From Alphaproteobacteria bacterium (GTDB taxonomy: Bacteria > Pseudomonadota > Gammaproteobacteria > Burkholderiales > Burkholderiaceae_C), in assembly GCA_030054175.1 (NCBI GenBank), contig JASGCM010000009.1:62001-126000 (forward strand): a stretch of 64,000 nucleotides of DNA, written 5' to 3'. Positions 47,533-58,798 of this stretch are shown here, piece after piece. Below the pieces are notes generated by a model, which had not been told where the DNA came from, made no database searches, and worked only from the letters and a program-made list of their open reading frames with translations. The translations under genes were made by a program, and so were the position numbers. How positions within the stretch are numbered: the first letter of the stretch is position 1; every line of letters starts with the position of its first letter.

Positions 47533-48101
47533 GGCGCAGCCTTTTTCAACACCATCAGAAGTTCCATGCGAGGCAAAGGCTGCAATCGCACGGCACGGAA
47601 GCGATCGGTCGGTTTGAGGCGGGGTTCTACCCACCAGTCGTTCGATGCGACGGGGCGCTGGTTGAGCCAATCAAAAACCATCGAAACAGGTATCGGCGCA
47701 CCGGTGACTCGTTCGATCAACCAGTCCAAGCTTTTGACCACCCGCTTGCGATCGCCTTCAATCAAGACGGCGCGTCCCGGCTCCCACTGGATGACGGCCA
47801 CCAAACCCACCACTGGCCCATACAGACGAAGCTCACCAGTCTGGGCATCGCCTTCTAACTCGAATTCACCCGATATGTGCTGCTGGGGCTCGCTCTCGAT
47901 GGTCACTGACAATCGACCGGCGAACTGACTCAAGACCACACCAGGTACAGGAGATGAGAATTGTGGCGCCAGGGATTCCGGCACAGAGGCTGCGGGGGCC
48001 GATGGTGGGGTGATGGGCAATGTGGTTGCAGAGGGTGAAACGCTGGCGCACCCCACCAGAAAAAAAAGCCCACAGGCTCCAACCCAGCGCGCCAGAATCA
48101 T
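47529..48101 (-). CDS. lolB: Outer-membrane lipoprotein insertion protein LolB
   Basis: Accepts lipoproteins from LolA and inserts them into the outer membrane. A 190-aa lipoprotein with a signal peptide and lipobox (FFLVGCASV, Cys about residue 18); SQFAGRLSVTIESEPQQHISGEFELEG is the LolB beta-barrel opening, and VKSLDWLIERVTGAPIPV a later family stretch. It overlaps the TPR gene and ispE by 4 nt each. Confidence 0.93.
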   Translation of the reverse strand: MILARWVGACGLFFLVGCASVSPSATTLPITPPSAPAASVPESLAPQFSSPVPGVVLSQFAGRLSVTIESEPQQHISGEFELEGDAQTGELRLYGPVVGLVAVIQWEPGRAVLIEGDRKRVVKSLDWLIERVTGAPIPVSMVFDWLNQRPVASNDWWVEPRLKPTDRFRAVRLQPLPRMELLMVLKKAAP

Positions 48102-49807
48102 GGCTTCACGCCCAGTCGCTTGAGAGTGTCCTGCAATGTCTCGTTATCAGCACCCAGTTTCAAGCCGTGACGCCAGACTTCGAGCGCTCGGTTCTTTTGG
48201 CCCAGCGTCCATAGCACTTCACCCCAATGGGCCGCAATTTCGGCATCAGGTTTGGCCTCAAAGGCACGCCGCAAAATGGCTTCGGCCTCGGGCAATCGAC
48301 CCAGGCGAAATTCAACCCAGCCCAAACTGTCGGTGATGTAGGGGTCGTCGGGAGCGAACTCCAGCGACTTGATGATCAGTTGTTTGGCTTCGTCAAGTCG
48401 GACATTGCGATCAGCCAGCGAGAAGCCCAAGGCGTTGTAAGCGTGGTGGTATTTGGGGTTGCGCTCGATGATGCCCCTCAAGAGGGTTTCCATTTCCTGG
48501 ACTTTCCCCACTTTTTCCGCGGCCATGGCCAATTCGTAGTCCAGATCGTCGTTGTCATCGTCGATTTTGGCCACCAGCACCGAGAGCAAATCGTAAGCAG
48601 CCTGCCATTGCTTGAATTGCCGCAAGTACTGAACTTCAGCCATGGTGCGTTCTTGCTCTTGTTTGACCGTGCGCACTGGACGGGTGGCGATCAACTGGCG
48701 CCCCTCGGTCACCTTGCCTTGGCGCCCCAAAATGGTTGCGCGCAAGCTCAACGCCCGCATGGCATTGTCGCCATCGCCCACCTGAGACAACCAGTGCGTG
48801 GCCTGGTCGTCTTGCTTGTCGTCCAGACTGAGTTGAGCCAGACCGAGCAGCGCCTGCTCACGTTCACGCTTGCGTTCGGGGTGGGCCTCGGTTTCCTTCA
48901 AAAAGCGCTGCCAGGCCTCGCTGGCTCCCTTGGGGTTTTTCAGTTCTTGGCGGATGGCTCCCAACACGAACCAGGCCGAGGTCGCCTTCGGGTTTTTTTG
49001 CACTCGGACCGTCATGGTGCGCTCAGCTTGCTCGAGTTGTCCCAATTCAATCATCACGCGGGCCCAGCCCTGGTGCAGGGCCGGATCGTCACTGAGCGCC
49101 AGATTCTGAGAGACCCAGGTTTGAGCCTGGGTCTGGGTTCGGGCCAATTCAATGCCCAGCCACAGCGGTTCGGTGCGCTGTGGATTCAGACTCAGGCCTT
49201 GTTGAGCGGCTTGCAGCGCCCCTTCAAGATCCTGGCTTTGCAGACGCATTTGTCCCACGGCAGTCCAAGCTTGCGGTCCCAATTTCGGATCGTTGAGCCA
49301 CTCGGTCAATGCCTGTTCGGTGACTTGGGTGGCCAATTTTTTGTCTGCGGCACGATTGAGCAGGCCGGGAATGGACAGCATCAATGCACCGCGGTCTTCC
49401 TCAGGAGCCAATCTCAATTCTTGGCTAAGAGAGTACTGCGCATCACGAAGTCTTTGCAATGCGACTTGAATTTGCAAGACCCGCTGATTCGCTTTGCGAG
49501 ACTGGGGGAACGCTTGGCGCCAGGCCGCAGCGGCGCGCAAGGCAGCATCGCCCGCGCGGGCGCGCAATGCCACGTCGACAGCCCGGTCGTACAGGGCTTC
49601 GTCACTGCTTTTGCGGGCGGCATCCAGCAACAAGGAATACCCGGCACCCGGATCGCCTTGCAGCACCTGCATCTCGCCCAACAAAATTTCAAACATGAGT
49701 TCGCCCGTCAACCCGGAAGAGGGTGGCGGGGTACGGTTTGGCTGAGCCCAAGAGGCAAAGGCCCCAAGTGCCAATGCGCAACTGAGCAGATGTTGGATCA
49801 AGGTCAT
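48098..49807 (-). CDS. Exported tetratricopeptide-repeat protein
   Basis: A 569-aa periplasmic or outer-membrane-associated protein: signal peptide ending near FASWAQ, then at least eight helical TPR units, with the clearest at the end ([22 protein letters not shown], then [22 protein letters not shown]). Genes of this kind stand before lolB in many betaproteobacteria and may help outer-membrane assembly, which is inference. ATG 49807 gives a proper signal peptide; the open frame to 50119 would run into the divergent mutM gene. Confidence 0.9.
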   Translation of the reverse strand: MTLIQHLLSCALALGAFASWAQPNRTPPPSSGLTGELMFEILLGEMQVLQGDPGAGYSLLLDAARKSSDEALYDRAVDVALRARAGDAALRAAAAWRQAFPQSRKANQRVLQIQVALQRLRDAQYSLSQELRLAPEEDRGALMLSIPGLLNRAADKKLATQVTEQALTEWLNDPKLGPQAWTAVGQMRLQSQDLEGALQAAQQGLSLNPQRTEPLWLGIELARTQTQAQTWVSQNLALSDDPALHQGWARVMIELGQLEQAERTMTVRVQKNPKATSAWFVLGAIRQELKNPKGASEAWQRFLKETEAHPERKREREQALLGLAQLSLDDKQDDQATHWLSQVGDGDNAMRALSLRATILGRQGKVTEGRQLIATRPVRTVKQEQERTMAEVQYLRQFKQWQAAYDLLSVLVAKIDDDNDDLDYELAMAAEKVGKVQEMETLLRGIIERNPKYHHAYNALGFSLADRNVRLDEAKQLIIKSLEFAPDDPYITDSLGWVEFRLGRLPEAEAILRRAFEAKPDAEIAAHWGEVLWTLGQKNRALEVWRHGLKLGADNETLQDTLKRLGVKP

Positions 49808-49870
49808 CACAAACAGATCATAATCGCATGGCTTGACTGGCCGCTCAACAGCCACCCAATATTTCACGCC

Positions 49871-50686
49871 ATGCCAGAACTGCCCGAAGTCGAAGTCACT
49901 CGCCTGAGCTTTGCCGAACGCATCCAGGGCGCTCGCATCACTTTTTTGCGCATGGGCAAGCCCCTGCGCTGGCCTTTGGGCACCCAAGCGACCGATTTGG
50001 CCGGGCTCCGGGTGATTGGCGTGGATCGGCGGGGCAAGTATCTGCTCATGCATTTGGACCAAGGGTGTCTTCTCTGGCATTTGGGCATGTCGGGCTCTTT
50101 GCACTTTGCCGCCCACCAACCCTCACCAGGCCCTCATGACCATGCCGATTTGGTGACCGATCGGGGCACCTTGCGTTTGCACGATCCGCGACGATTTGGT
50201 GCGCTGGTTCATGTGCCTGATCTGAATGATGCGCGGGCAGTGAAATTGTTGGGCGGCTTGGGTGTCGAACCGCTGGGGCCTGATTTCGATCCGCAAGCGT
50301 TTCATGCCGCTTTGCGGCTGCGTCGAGCCCCCATCAAACAGGTCTTGTTGGCCGGTGACATCGTGGTCGGTGTGGGCAACATCTACGCCAGTGAAGCCTT
50401 GTATGTGGCCGGTATCCGTCCCACCACCCCGGCCTGTCGCATCAGCCGACCCCGTGCCCTGCGCTTGCGTCAGGCCATCGTCCAGGTTTTGACGCGGGCC
50501 CTGGAAGTGGGAGGCAGCACTTTGCGTGATTTTTCCAATGCGCATGGCGAGAGCGGCTATTTTCAATTGGAAATGGCCGTCTATGATCGGGCCGGCGAGC
50601 CTTGCCGCCGTTGCGATACCCTGGTGCGACAGATCCGCCAGGGGCAGCGCTCGACCTTTTATTGCCCTACATGTCAAAAACAGTGA
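49871..50686 (+). CDS. mutM: Formamidopyrimidine-DNA glycosylase
   Basis: Removes 8-oxoguanine and other oxidised purines. The N-terminal catalytic proline is in [24 protein letters not shown] holds the beta-hairpin lysine; [11 protein letters not shown] is the H2TH region; the C-terminal zinc finger is CRRCDTL...FYCPTCQ. It is 271 aa. The frame continues far upstream, but ATG 49871 is set by the need for a free N-terminal Pro. The divergent TPR gene starts 63 bp away. Confidence 0.98.
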   Translation: MPELPEVEVTRLSFAERIQGARITFLRMGKPLRWPLGTQATDLAGLRVIGVDRRGKYLLMHLDQGCLLWHLGMSGSLHFAAHQPSPGPHDHADLVTDRGTLRLHDPRRFGALVHVPDLNDARAVKLLGGLGVEPLGPDFDPQAFHAALRLRRAPIKQVLLAGDIVVGVGNIYASEALYVAGIRPTTPACRISRPRALRLRQAIVQVLTRALEVGGSTLRDFSNAHGESGYFQLEMAVYDRAGEPCRRCDTLVRQIRQGQRSTFYCPTCQKQ

Positions 50687-51759
50687 ATCCATCGGTGCCC
50701 AAGCGTCTGGCGACCCTGACACCACAGCCTGATTTCGCCCAGCGTCTGGTGGATTGGCAACGGATCCATGGTCGGCACAGCTTGCCGTGGCAAGGCAACC
50801 AAGACCCTTACCGCGTTTGGTTGTCCGAGATCATGTTGCAGCAAACTCAGGTGAGCACCGTCATCGACTATTACCAGAGTTTCTTGCTGCGCTTTCCCAG
50901 TGTGGCGGATTTGGCGCAGGCCGAACCCGAAGAGGTGATGGCGATGTGGTCCGGGCTGGGGTATTACAGCCGGGCTCGACATATGCATCGTTGTGCTCAG
51001 CAGATCATGCAAGACTGGGGCGGCTTGTTTCCACGTCACAGCGCTGAATTGGCTCAGCTCAGCGGCATCGGCCCCTCCACGGCGGCAGCCATCGCATCGA
51101 TTTGCCACAGCGAGCGGGTGGCGATTTTTGACGGCAATGTGCAGCGCGTGCTGGCTCGCCATACCGCATTTGGCGTCGATTTGGCCCAGACCGTTGCCGT
51201 GCGTGAACTGCAACAGTTGGCGCAACAAGTTTTGCCACAACAAGCTGTTATGCCCACTTACACCCAGGCCATCATGGATCTGGGCGCCACGGTGTGCACG
51301 CCGCGTCAGCCACGTTGCGATGTGTGTCCGGTCGCTTCTGATTGCCAGGCCAGGGCACTAAACCGGGCGACTGAATTGCCACTGAAGACTCGCAAAATCA
51401 AACGCCAGTCGCAAAGCTGGTGGTTGCTCATGGTGAACCATCCCAGACATGGCGTCTGGTTACAGCAGCGCCCACAGCAGGGCATCTGGGCCGGACTGTA
51501 CTGTTTTCCTTGTTTTGACAGCCGGGAGCGAATGCTTGAGTCCGTGCCTGAAGCGGCGCGTGGCTTGGCGCTTGAGCAAGAGGCGCAATTGCATGTGCTC
51601 ACGCACCGTGATTTGCATCTGCACCTGTGCCGACTGACATGGTCCAGGCCCCACGATTGGCCTGGACCGGGCCTTTGGCTCAGACCCTCCGACCCGCAGC
51701 GTCCTGGTGTGCCAAAGCCGGTGCGTGACTGGCTGGACTCTGCTCGCGATGACGTTTGA
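50671..51759 (+). CDS. mutY: A/G-specific adenine glycosylase
   Basis: Removes adenine mispaired with 8-oxoguanine, completing the GO repair system with MutM. The HhH-GPD core is in [16 protein letters not shown] and [15 protein letters not shown] with the catalytic Asp in [11 protein letters not shown]; the Fe-S cysteines are [17 protein letters not shown]; a C-terminal NUDIX-like domain follows. It is 362 aa from ATG 50671, which overlaps mutM by 16 nt. Its 3' end overlaps convergent rapZ by 80 nt. Confidence 0.97.
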   Translation: MSKTVNPSVPKRLATLTPQPDFAQRLVDWQRIHGRHSLPWQGNQDPYRVWLSEIMLQQTQVSTVIDYYQSFLLRFPSVADLAQAEPEEVMAMWSGLGYYSRARHMHRCAQQIMQDWGGLFPRHSAELAQLSGIGPSTAAAIASICHSERVAIFDGNVQRVLARHTAFGVDLAQTVAVRELQQLAQQVLPQQAVMPTYTQAIMDLGATVCTPRQPRCDVCPVASDCQARALNRATELPLKTRKIKRQSQSWWLLMVNHPRHGVWLQQRPQQGIWAGLYCFPCFDSRERMLESVPEAARGLALEQEAQLHVLTHRDLHLHLCRLTWSRPHDWPGPGLWLRPSDPQRPGVPKPVRDWLDSARDDV

Positions 51760-52597
51760 GCGTCACCCACTCTGAGTCAAAGGCCGCGGCCAAGCGCTCG
51801 ACCAAATAAACCGAACGGTGTTGTCCACCGGTGCAACCAATCGCCACCGTGACATAACTGCGGTGGTCTTGGGCCAAACGCGGCAGCCAACGGCGCAAAA
51901 AAGCCTCGATGTCGCTCACCATTTGCTGCACCTCAGCGTGACGGGCCAACCAGCCGGCCACCGGTGCGTCCATGCCCGTCAGCGCTTTGAGCTCAGGTTC
52001 GTAGTGCGGGTTAGGCAGCATGCGGGCGTCAAACACAAAGTCGGCATGTACCGGAATGCCCCGTTTGAATGCGAAAGACTCGAACATCAATGTCAACTGA
52101 GCCGATGGTGCATCGACCAAGGACTTTACATAGGTCTGCAACTGGTTTGCACGCAGCACACTGGTGTCGATGATGTGCGAGTTATCGCGCATTTGCGCCA
52201 ACATGTCCCGCTCGCGTTCGATGGCCTGCATCAGATCTGAGGCGACGCCTGCAACCCCGCTGTCTTGCACCGACAAGGGATGGCGACGACGCGTTTCTGA
52301 AAATCTCTGTACCAGTACCGGGGTGGAAGCGTCCAGAAACAGCAAGCGCACATGGACTTTCATGCCTTGCGCGTGTTGCAAAATGCTGGGCAACATGGGC
52401 AAAGACTGGGCGCTGCGCACATCAATCGCGACTGCTTGGCGTCGTTCTTGCTGCTGGACCGACAGCTGTATGAATGGCAGCAACAATTCGGGGGGCAGGT
52501 TGTAGACGCAGTTGTACCCAGCGTCTTCCAATGCGTGCAACGCCACTGACTTGCCCGAACCGGACATGCCGGTGATCAATACCAATTCAAGGCTCAT
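51680..52597 (-). CDS. rapZ: RNase adapter RapZ (P-loop nucleotide-binding protein)
   Basis: A 305-aa YvcJ/RapZ-family protein with the P-loop GMSGSGKS at residue about 10 and the C-terminal domain signature [20 protein letters not shown]. In enterobacteria RapZ guides RNase E to GlmZ; in betaproteobacteria the target is less clear. The start overlaps the recN stop by 4 nt, and the last 80 nt overlap the convergent mutY. The C-terminal tail after residue about 285 is long and Ala-rich. Confidence 0.95.
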   Translation of the reverse strand: MSLELVLITGMSGSGKSVALHALEDAGYNCVYNLPPELLLPFIQLSVQQQERRQAVAIDVRSAQSLPMLPSILQHAQGMKVHVRLLFLDASTPVLVQRFSETRRRHPLSVQDSGVAGVASDLMQAIERERDMLAQMRDNSHIIDTSVLRANQLQTYVKSLVDAPSAQLTLMFESFAFKRGIPVHADFVFDARMLPNPHYEPELKALTGMDAPVAGWLARHAEVQQMVSDIEAFLRRWLPRLAQDHRSYVTVAIGCTGGQHRSVYLVERLAAAFDSEWVTLKRHREQSPASHAPALAHQDAAGRRV

Positions 52598-54270
52598 CCG
52601 CGTGCCTTTTTCTTTGAGGCGGGGGCAGTGCCTAACATTTCTTTGGCGTGCGCCAGGGTCGTGTCTGACAGGCGTTCGCCGCCCAACATGCGGGCAATTT
52701 CTCGCACGCGCTGCTCCCCAGCCACCGGATGTACGCTGCTGAGTGTGTGTCCTTCGATCACCGATTTCGACACCACCAAATGTTGGTCGGCGCAGGCGGC
52801 CACTTGTGGCAGGTGAGTCACTGCCAGTACTTGCCTGTCGGTGCCCAGTTGTTTCAGCAGTCGACCCACGGTCTCGGCCACGGCACCGCCCACGCCTGAG
52901 TCGACTTCGTCAAAAATCAAGGTGCTGGCCTGCCCCAACTGGGAGGTGGTGACGGCGATGGCCAAAGCAATGCGGGACAGTTCGCCGCCTGAGGCCACTT
53001 TGCCCAGGGGTTTGGGCGTGGCCCCAGGGTGCCCCGCGACCAAAAAAATGACTTCGTCCAAGCCACTGCTTTGGGCTTGGGGTAGGTCTTGGATTTGAAC
53101 TTCAAAGACACCACCGGCCAAGCCCAGGCCCTGCATGGCTGCCGTGACGGTGGCCGACAGTTTCGGGGCTGCTTTGTGCCGCAACTGACGCAGGCGCAAG
53201 GCTTCTTGGCGATACGCTTGTTCGGCCTGTTCACAACGGGTTTTCAGGCCGTTCAGGTCAGTGGCCTCGTCCAACGTGGCCAACTCTTGCTGCCATTGGG
53301 TCCAAACGGCGGGCAGCTCATCCGGTTCGCGGCGAAATCGCCGGGCCAGCGACATCCACAAGCACATGCGCTCATCGAGTTCGGCCAGCCTTTGTGGATC
53401 CAGATCCGCATGGCGCAACCAACTTTGCGCGGAATGAGCCACATCTTCGGCTTGGGCGATGCACGACTGCAGCACCTGAACCATGGCCTCGAATTCGGGT
53501 TCATGGGCCATTTGATCTTGCAAGGCTTGCATGGCCCGGTGCAAGGCGGCCAAAGCCCCAGAATCATCGTCAGACAGGGCCTGACTGGCCCCTTCAGTGG
53601 CTTCGATCAGCGATTGCATGTGAGACAGGCGCTGCTGCTGGGTTTGCAAATCGTCCCATTCTTGGGCTTTCGGACTCAATTTCTCGATTTCGCCCAGTTG
53701 CCAGCTCAGGCGCTCACGCTCGCGCGTCAGAACTTCTTGCGAACTTTGTGCCTCGGACAACTTGCGTTGGGCCTCGCGCCATGCCTGCCAGCGCTGACCC
53801 AATTCCGTGCTGTGAGCGCCGGCATAGGCGTCGAGCAAACCCAGCACCGAAGCGGGGCGGGTCAGGCTTTGCCAGGCGTGCTGACCATGGATGTCCAGCA
53901 GCACATCGCCCAATTCGCGCAATTGGCTGGCGGTGGCAGCGCTGCCGTTGATCCACGCGCGGCTTTTGCCTTGCCGGTCCAATGTGCGGCGCAGCAACAG
54001 CACATCGTCTTGCGATTCAAAGCCGGCTTCCTCCAACCATGCGTGTGTCGCCGTGGTCAGATCGAACTCGGCGCTGACTTCGGCGCGCTGAGCGCCCTCG
54101 CGAACGCTACCGGCATCGGCGCGCTCGCCCAAAGCCAGTTGCAGGGCATCGATCAAAATGGACTTGCCTGCGCCGGTCTCGCCGGTCAACACAGTGAAGC
54201 CCGCAGACAAATCCAGATCCAAGGTCTGGACGATGACGAAATCTTTCAAGCCGATGCGTTTGAGGCTCAT
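52594..54270 (-). CDS. recN: DNA repair protein RecN
   Basis: An SMC-like ATPase of double-strand-break repair, 558 aa. The Walker A motif is [16 protein letters not shown] near the N-terminus, a long coiled coil occupies the middle (residues about 150-370), and Walker B is [16 protein letters not shown] 54270 overlaps the nadK stop by 4 nt; the open frame begins six codons earlier. Confidence 0.97.
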   Translation of the reverse strand: MSLKRIGLKDFVIVQTLDLDLSAGFTVLTGETGAGKSILIDALQLALGERADAGSVREGAQRAEVSAEFDLTTATHAWLEEAGFESQDDVLLLRRTLDRQGKSRAWINGSAATASQLRELGDVLLDIHGQHAWQSLTRPASVLGLLDAYAGAHSTELGQRWQAWREAQRKLSEAQSSQEVLTRERERLSWQLGEIEKLSPKAQEWDDLQTQQQRLSHMQSLIEATEGASQALSDDDSGALAALHRAMQALQDQMAHEPEFEAMVQVLQSCIAQAEDVAHSAQSWLRHADLDPQRLAELDERMCLWMSLARRFRREPDELPAVWTQWQQELATLDEATDLNGLKTRCEQAEQAYRQEALRLRQLRHKAAPKLSATVTAAMQGLGLAGGVFEVQIQDLPQAQSSGLDEVIFLVAGHPGATPKPLGKVASGGELSRIALAIAVTTSQLGQASTLIFDEVDSGVGGAVAETVGRLLKQLGTDRQVLAVTHLPQVAACADQHLVVSKSVIEGHTLSSVHPVAGEQRVREIARMLGGERLSDTTLAHAKEMLGTAPASKKKARG

Positions 54271-55160
54271 GCGACCCCTTCGTTCCAATGCAGTTTTTCA
54301 CGCAGGGTATCAAAATAACTCCATCCCACGGGATGTAAAAAGCGTGCATGGTGTTCGGAACGGCGCACGGCAATGCGGTCGCGAACCAAGAGGGAGGCGA
54401 GCGACTGCATGTCAAAGTTTGCGCTGGCATCGCCAGCCACCAATTCGATCACGATCTCGCCCGGGTCGGCCAGCACCAGGGGCCGATTGGATAGGGTGTG
54501 CGGGGCGATGGGCACCATCACCCATCCAGGCAGGCTGGGGTGCAACAGGGGGCCACCCGCCGACAAGGCGTAGGCGGTTGAGCCGGTAGGGGTGGCGATA
54601 ATCAGACCATCGGCGCGCTGGCGTGCCACGAAATGGCCATCGACTTCAACGCGCAACTCGACCATGCCAGCGGTAGATCCACGGTTGACGACCACATCGT
54701 TCATGGCCAGGGCTTCAAACACGCAATGTCCGTCGCGCCACACCTTGCCCAACATCAGCGAGCGGTCGTCGACCTCATACTTGCCCCGCAACATGGGGCG
54801 CAGCACTTCTTCGATCTGGTTCAAGGGGATGTCAGTGATGAAACCCAGCCGGCCTTGGTTGATGCCAATCAGCGGTACCCCATACGGGGCCAGTTTGCGG
54901 CCATAGCCCAACATGGTGCCGTCACCGCCCACCACCACGGCCAAATCGCAATCGCGTCCAATTTGCGCCACATCGAGCGCCGCATAACCTTGCATGCCGG
55001 CATTGGCATGGGTTTCTTGTTCGAACACCACTTCGCACCCCTCGGCGTGCAGAAAATTGGCCAACTTGTCCAAGACCTGGCGCGAAGACGGCTGCATGCC
55101 GCCCGCCACCGGGGGCTGGTGTTTGCCGATCAGGGCAATGTGACGGAATTTGCTCTTCAT
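54267..55160 (-). CDS. nadK: NAD kinase
   Basis: Phosphorylates NAD to NADP. The GGDGT motif is in [16 protein letters not shown], and MNDVVVNRG and [17 protein letters not shown] are the other conserved parts. It is 297 aa from ATG 55160; an in-frame ATG at 55181 is also possible. First gene of nadK-recN-rapZ, divergent from hrcA. Confidence 0.95.
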   Translation of the reverse strand: MKSKFRHIALIGKHQPPVAGGMQPSSRQVLDKLANFLHAEGCEVVFEQETHANAGMQGYAALDVAQIGRDCDLAVVVGGDGTMLGYGRKLAPYGVPLIGINQGRLGFITDIPLNQIEEVLRPMLRGKYEVDDRSLMLGKVWRDGHCVFEALAMNDVVVNRGSTAGMVELRVEVDGHFVARQRADGLIIATPTGSTAYALSAGGPLLHPSLPGWVMVPIAPHTLSNRPLVLADPGEIVIELVAGDASANFDMQSLASLLVRDRIAVRRSEHHARFLHPVGWSYFDTLREKLHWNEGVA

Positions 55161-55207
55161 GGTCTTTGCTTTCAAGTTCAATTAAATCATTAAAATGGCC
55201 TCTCATC

Positions 55208-56218
55208 ATGAATTCCCTCGACGAACGCGCCCGCTTGCTGCTCAAGATTCTGGTCGAGCGCTATATCGACGAAGGTCAGCCCGTCGGTTCGCGCACCCTT
55301 TCCAAGGCCTCCGGCCTTGAGCTCTCGCCTGCCACCATCCGCAATGTCATGTCCGACCTGGAAGAGTTGGGCCTGATTGCCAGCCCGCACACTTCGGCGG
55401 GGCGCGTGCCCACGGCCCGTGGCTACCGGGTGTTTGTCGACACCATGCTGACCGTCAAGCGCGATCAGCTCAGCACCACGCCCAGCTTGGCGCCTGATCA
55501 GCCCCACAAGGTCATCGCCAACGCGGCCCACCTGTTGTCCAACCTGTCCCATTTCGTGGGAGTGGTCATTGCCCCAAGGCGTGGCACTGTGTTTCGGCAC
55601 ATCGAATTTTTGAGGCTTTCCGATCGACGCTTGCTCGTCATCATCGTCTCGCCCGATGGCGATGTGCAAAATCGCATCTTGTTCACCGACGTCACTTACA
55701 CCCAGAGTCAGCTGATAGAGACAGCCAACTACCTTAACGCGAATTTCGCCGGCATGGCCATAGATCAGGTTCGCGAACGCCTGCAAGCCGAAGTCGATCG
55801 ACTGCGCGGCGAGATCGCCATCTTGATGCAGGCGGCGGTTCAGGTCAGTTCCGAGGCCTTGTCGCAAGCTCAAGACGAGGTGGTGATCAGCGGCGAGCGC
55901 AACCTGTTGTCGGTCTCTGACTTCAATCAGGACATGGGGCAGTTGCGGCGCGCCTTCGATCTGTTTGAGCAAAAGGCGCAACTGATCCGATTGCTGGACG
56001 TCTCGGCGCAGGCCGAAGGCGTGCGCATTTTCATTGGTGGCGAAAGCCACGTGGTGCCAGTTGAAGAGTTGTCGGTGGTCAGTGCCACTTACGAAGTCGA
56101 CGGCCAAGTGGTGGGGACCCTGGGCGTGATCGGCCCAACCCGCATGCACTACGACCGCATGATTCAGATTGTCGACATCACCGCCAAGCTGGTCAGCAAT
56201 GCCCTCAGCCAGAAATAA
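55208..56218 (+). CDS. hrcA: Heat-inducible transcription repressor HrcA
   Basis: A 336-aa repressor that binds CIRCE elements and responds to GroEL availability. The N-terminal winged helix ([29 protein letters not shown]) and the C-terminal GAF-like domain ending in [22 protein letters not shown] are intact. ATG 55208 lies 47 bp from the divergent nadK start. A clear target, the CIRCE before rpoH, is in this window. Confidence 0.97.
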   Translation: MNSLDERARLLLKILVERYIDEGQPVGSRTLSKASGLELSPATIRNVMSDLEELGLIASPHTSAGRVPTARGYRVFVDTMLTVKRDQLSTTPSLAPDQPHKVIANAAHLLSNLSHFVGVVIAPRRGTVFRHIEFLRLSDRRLLVIIVSPDGDVQNRILFTDVTYTQSQLIETANYLNANFAGMAIDQVRERLQAEVDRLRGEIAILMQAAVQVSSEALSQAQDEVVISGERNLLSVSDFNQDMGQLRRAFDLFEQKAQLIRLLDVSAQAEGVRIFIGGESHVVPVEELSVVSATYEVDGQVVGTLGVIGPTRMHYDRMIQIVDITAKLVSNALSQK

Positions 56219-56227
56219 GTGACTGCC

Positions 56228-57001
56228 ATGTTGTTTTTGCTTTCTCCCGCCAAATCGCTCGATTATGAAACCCCTTGGGATGGTGTGACCCACACCGAGC
56301 CGCAATTCACAGCCCAGTCGGCCCAACTGATCGATGTGTTGAAAAAGAAAACGCCAACCGAAATTTCCGAGTTGATGGATTTGAGTGACAAGCTGGCGAC
56401 CCTGAACGTTGTGCGCTATCAGTCATGGTCGCGTCGTTTCACGCCCCAAAACGCCAAACCGGCGGTACTGGCTTTCAACGGCGATGTTTATGAGGGCCTG
56501 GATGCCAAAACCCTCAAAGCCAATCAACTGGCCTGGGCGCAAGACCATGTCGCTATCCTCAGCGGACTGTATGGCGTGCTGCGCCCGTTGGACTTGATGC
56601 AGCCTTACCGATTGGAAATGGGCACGGCGCTGCCTAACCCCAAAGGGGCCAATCTGTACAAGTTTTGGGGCGCCGACATTGCACAGCATCTCAATGAACG
56701 ATTGGCGAGCGACAAGCATCCCATCATCGTCAACCTGGCCTCGCAAGAATATTTCAAATCGGTAGACCGCAAGGCCTTGCAGGCGCGCGTGATCGAATGC
56801 GTCTTCGAAGAGGGCCGCGCTGGCCGGTACAAGGTCATCAGCTTCATGGCCAAACGCGCCCGCGGCCTGATGGCCCGCTATGCCATCGTCAAACAGGTCA
56901 AAACTCCGGCAGCCTTAGAGAAGTTTGACCTGGAAGGCTACGCTTTTTGCCCCGAGGCTTCCGAGTCCGATCGACAGGTTTTTCGGCGCAACCAGAGCTG
57001 A
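56228..57001 (+). CDS. yaaA: Peroxide stress protein YaaA
   Basis: A DUF328/UPF0246 protein of 257 aa that limits intracellular iron under peroxide stress in E. coli. LLSPAKSLDYETPW at the N-terminus, FNGDVYEGLDAKTL and the C-terminal FMAKRARGLMARYAI are signature stretches. It starts 9 bp after hrcA; a GTG three codons earlier is possible. Confidence 0.94.
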   Translation: MLFLLSPAKSLDYETPWDGVTHTEPQFTAQSAQLIDVLKKKTPTEISELMDLSDKLATLNVVRYQSWSRRFTPQNAKPAVLAFNGDVYEGLDAKTLKANQLAWAQDHVAILSGLYGVLRPLDLMQPYRLEMGTALPNPKGANLYKFWGADIAQHLNERLASDKHPIIVNLASQEYFKSVDRKALQARVIECVFEEGRAGRYKVISFMAKRARGLMARYAIVKQVKTPAALEKFDLEGYAFCPEASESDRQVFRRNQS

Positions 57002-57004
57002 GGC

Positions 57005-57898
57005 ATGCAAGTCGATTCCAACGGGCTCCAAATCGAAGTCGAAGACAGCGGGCCGACGCATGCGCCAGCGGTTTTGCTCATCATGGGTTTGGGCATGCAA
57101 CTGACCGCTTGGCCCCAGGCCTGGGTTGCTGCGCTGGTGCAAGCCGGTTTTCGGGTCATTCGTTTTGACAACCGGGACGCTGGGCTGTCGACCCAACTTG
57201 ATGCCTTGGGTGTGCCCAAGGTGCTTTGGGCCGGGCTGAAACACAAATTGGGTTGGCGTCAACGCCCAGCCTATACCCTGAACGACATGGCGCTGGATGC
57301 CTTGGGGGTGCTCGATGCCTTGGGTATCTCGCGGATTCACGTGGTCGGTGCCAGCATGGGCGGCATGATCGCTCAAAGGGTGGCGCTGGCCGCCCCTCAA
57401 CGTGTGCTCAGTCTGTGCAGCATCATGAGCAGCAGCGGGGCGTCTGGCCTGCCCGACCCCGATCGCGAAGTGCTCAAACAGATGTATACCCCGCCACCGC
57501 GACCGGGGGTGGACGCCGCCATCGATCACACTTTGCTTTTTTTGCAAATGATCGCCAGCCCCGCTTACCCTCAAAGCGAAGCCGTTCGGCGCGAGCAGAT
57601 TGTTCAGGCTTTTCAGCGTGCGTACCGGCCCGCTGGACTGTTGCGCCAAACTTTGGCGGTCATGGCCGATACCGCTCGCGCCCAGGCTTTGTCGCAGATC
57701 ACCGCGCCCACTCTGGTGATGCACGGCGATGCCGACAGATTGGTCCCCCCGGCTTGCGGTCAAGACACGGCGCGCCGCATTCCTGGTGCGCAATTCCAGG
57801 CCATTGCCGGCATGGGCCACGATTTTTCACCTGGCGCCTGCCAGCGCATGCTCGACGCCCTGTTGCCATTTTTGATCCGATACACACCACTGTCATGA
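57005..57898 (+). CDS. Alpha/beta hydrolase
   Basis: A 297-aa alpha/beta-fold hydrolase. The nucleophile elbow is [16 protein letters not shown] (Ser near residue 119), the acid is in [11 protein letters not shown] and the His in GMGHDFSPG. Enzymes of this group act on esters or lactones; the substrate cannot be told. It starts 3 bp after yaaA, and its stop overlaps queF by 4 nt. Confidence 0.9.
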   Translation: MQVDSNGLQIEVEDSGPTHAPAVLLIMGLGMQLTAWPQAWVAALVQAGFRVIRFDNRDAGLSTQLDALGVPKVLWAGLKHKLGWRQRPAYTLNDMALDALGVLDALGISRIHVVGASMGGMIAQRVALAAPQRVLSLCSIMSSSGASGLPDPDREVLKQMYTPPPRPGVDAAIDHTLLFLQMIASPAYPQSEAVRREQIVQAFQRAYRPAGLLRQTLAVMADTARAQALSQITAPTLVMHGDADRLVPPACGQDTARRIPGAQFQAIAGMGHDFSPGACQRMLDALLPFLIRYTPLS

Positions 57899-58743
57899 GC
57901 CAAGTCGAACGATCCCCTTTGGGTAAGCCTTCTACTTATACCGACCAGTACGACCCGGCTTTGTTGTTCCCGGTGGCACGCCAAACCCAGCGTCAGGCTT
58001 TGGGTCTGGGCTTGGATCGTTTGCCGTTCATGGGCGCTGATCTCTGGACAGGCTATGAGTTGGGTTGGCTCAACAGGCGTGGCAAGCCCCAAGTGGCCAT
58101 CGTGCGTTTTGTGGTGCCTTGCGACAGCACGCACATCGTCGAGAGCAAGTCCTTCAAACTGTACTTGAACAGTTTCAGCAATACCCGCTTTGAGGACATC
58201 GATCAAGTGCGCGAACGGCTGCGCGCCGACATCAGCAACGCCGTCTGGCATGGGGGACCCATGCGTGCCGGCGTGGGTGTGCAATTGCTCTCGCCTGAGG
58301 AGTTCGATGCCCAGACCATAGAAGAATTGGACGGCCTGTTGCTCGATCGACTGGATATCGAATGCGATCAATACCACCCCCAACCACAGTATTTGCGCGC
58401 CGAAGTCGGTGAGCAACCCGTGACCGAGACCCTGACCAGCCATTTGCTCAAAAGCAATTGCCTGGTCACTGGCCAGCCCGACTGGGGCAGCTTGCGAATC
58501 AGCTACCACGGTCCGCAAATCGACCAGGAAGGCCTGCTGAAGTACATCGTCAGCTTCCGCAACCACAATGAGTTTCACGAGCATTGCGTCGAGCGCATCT
58601 TCATCGACATTTGGCGACAGTGCAAACCCACCCAACTCAGCGTGTATGCCCGTTACACCCGTCGCGGAGGCTTGGACATCAATCCCTGGCGCACCAGCCA
58701 CCCGCAGGCTGCACCGGACAACGTCCGAACCGCCCGTCAGTGA
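57895..58743 (+). CDS. queF: NADPH-dependent 7-cyano-7-deazaguanine reductase
   Basis: Reduces preQ0 to preQ1 in queuosine synthesis. At 282 aa it is the two-domain E. coli form. The substrate motif is [17 protein letters not shown], the catalytic Cys lies in [16 protein letters not shown], and the C-terminal [10 protein letters not shown] is conserved. ATG 57895 overlaps the previous stop (ATGA). Confidence 0.97.
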   Translation: MSQVERSPLGKPSTYTDQYDPALLFPVARQTQRQALGLGLDRLPFMGADLWTGYELGWLNRRGKPQVAIVRFVVPCDSTHIVESKSFKLYLNSFSNTRFEDIDQVRERLRADISNAVWHGGPMRAGVGVQLLSPEEFDAQTIEELDGLLLDRLDIECDQYHPQPQYLRAEVGEQPVTETLTSHLLKSNCLVTGQPDWGSLRISYHGPQIDQEGLLKYIVSFRNHNEFHEHCVERIFIDIWRQCKPTQLSVYARYTRRGGLDINPWRTSHPQAAPDNVRTARQ

Positions 58744-58798
58744 ACCCACGAGACATGGTGCTGCTGCGGGACTGGACGCATGGCATTAACATAGTCGC

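Noticed and set aside
48227..49870. Upstream extension of the mutM frame by 548 codons
   Set aside because: It is antisense to the TPR gene, and MutM needs the Met-Pro-Glu start at 49871 because Pro must become the N-terminal residue.
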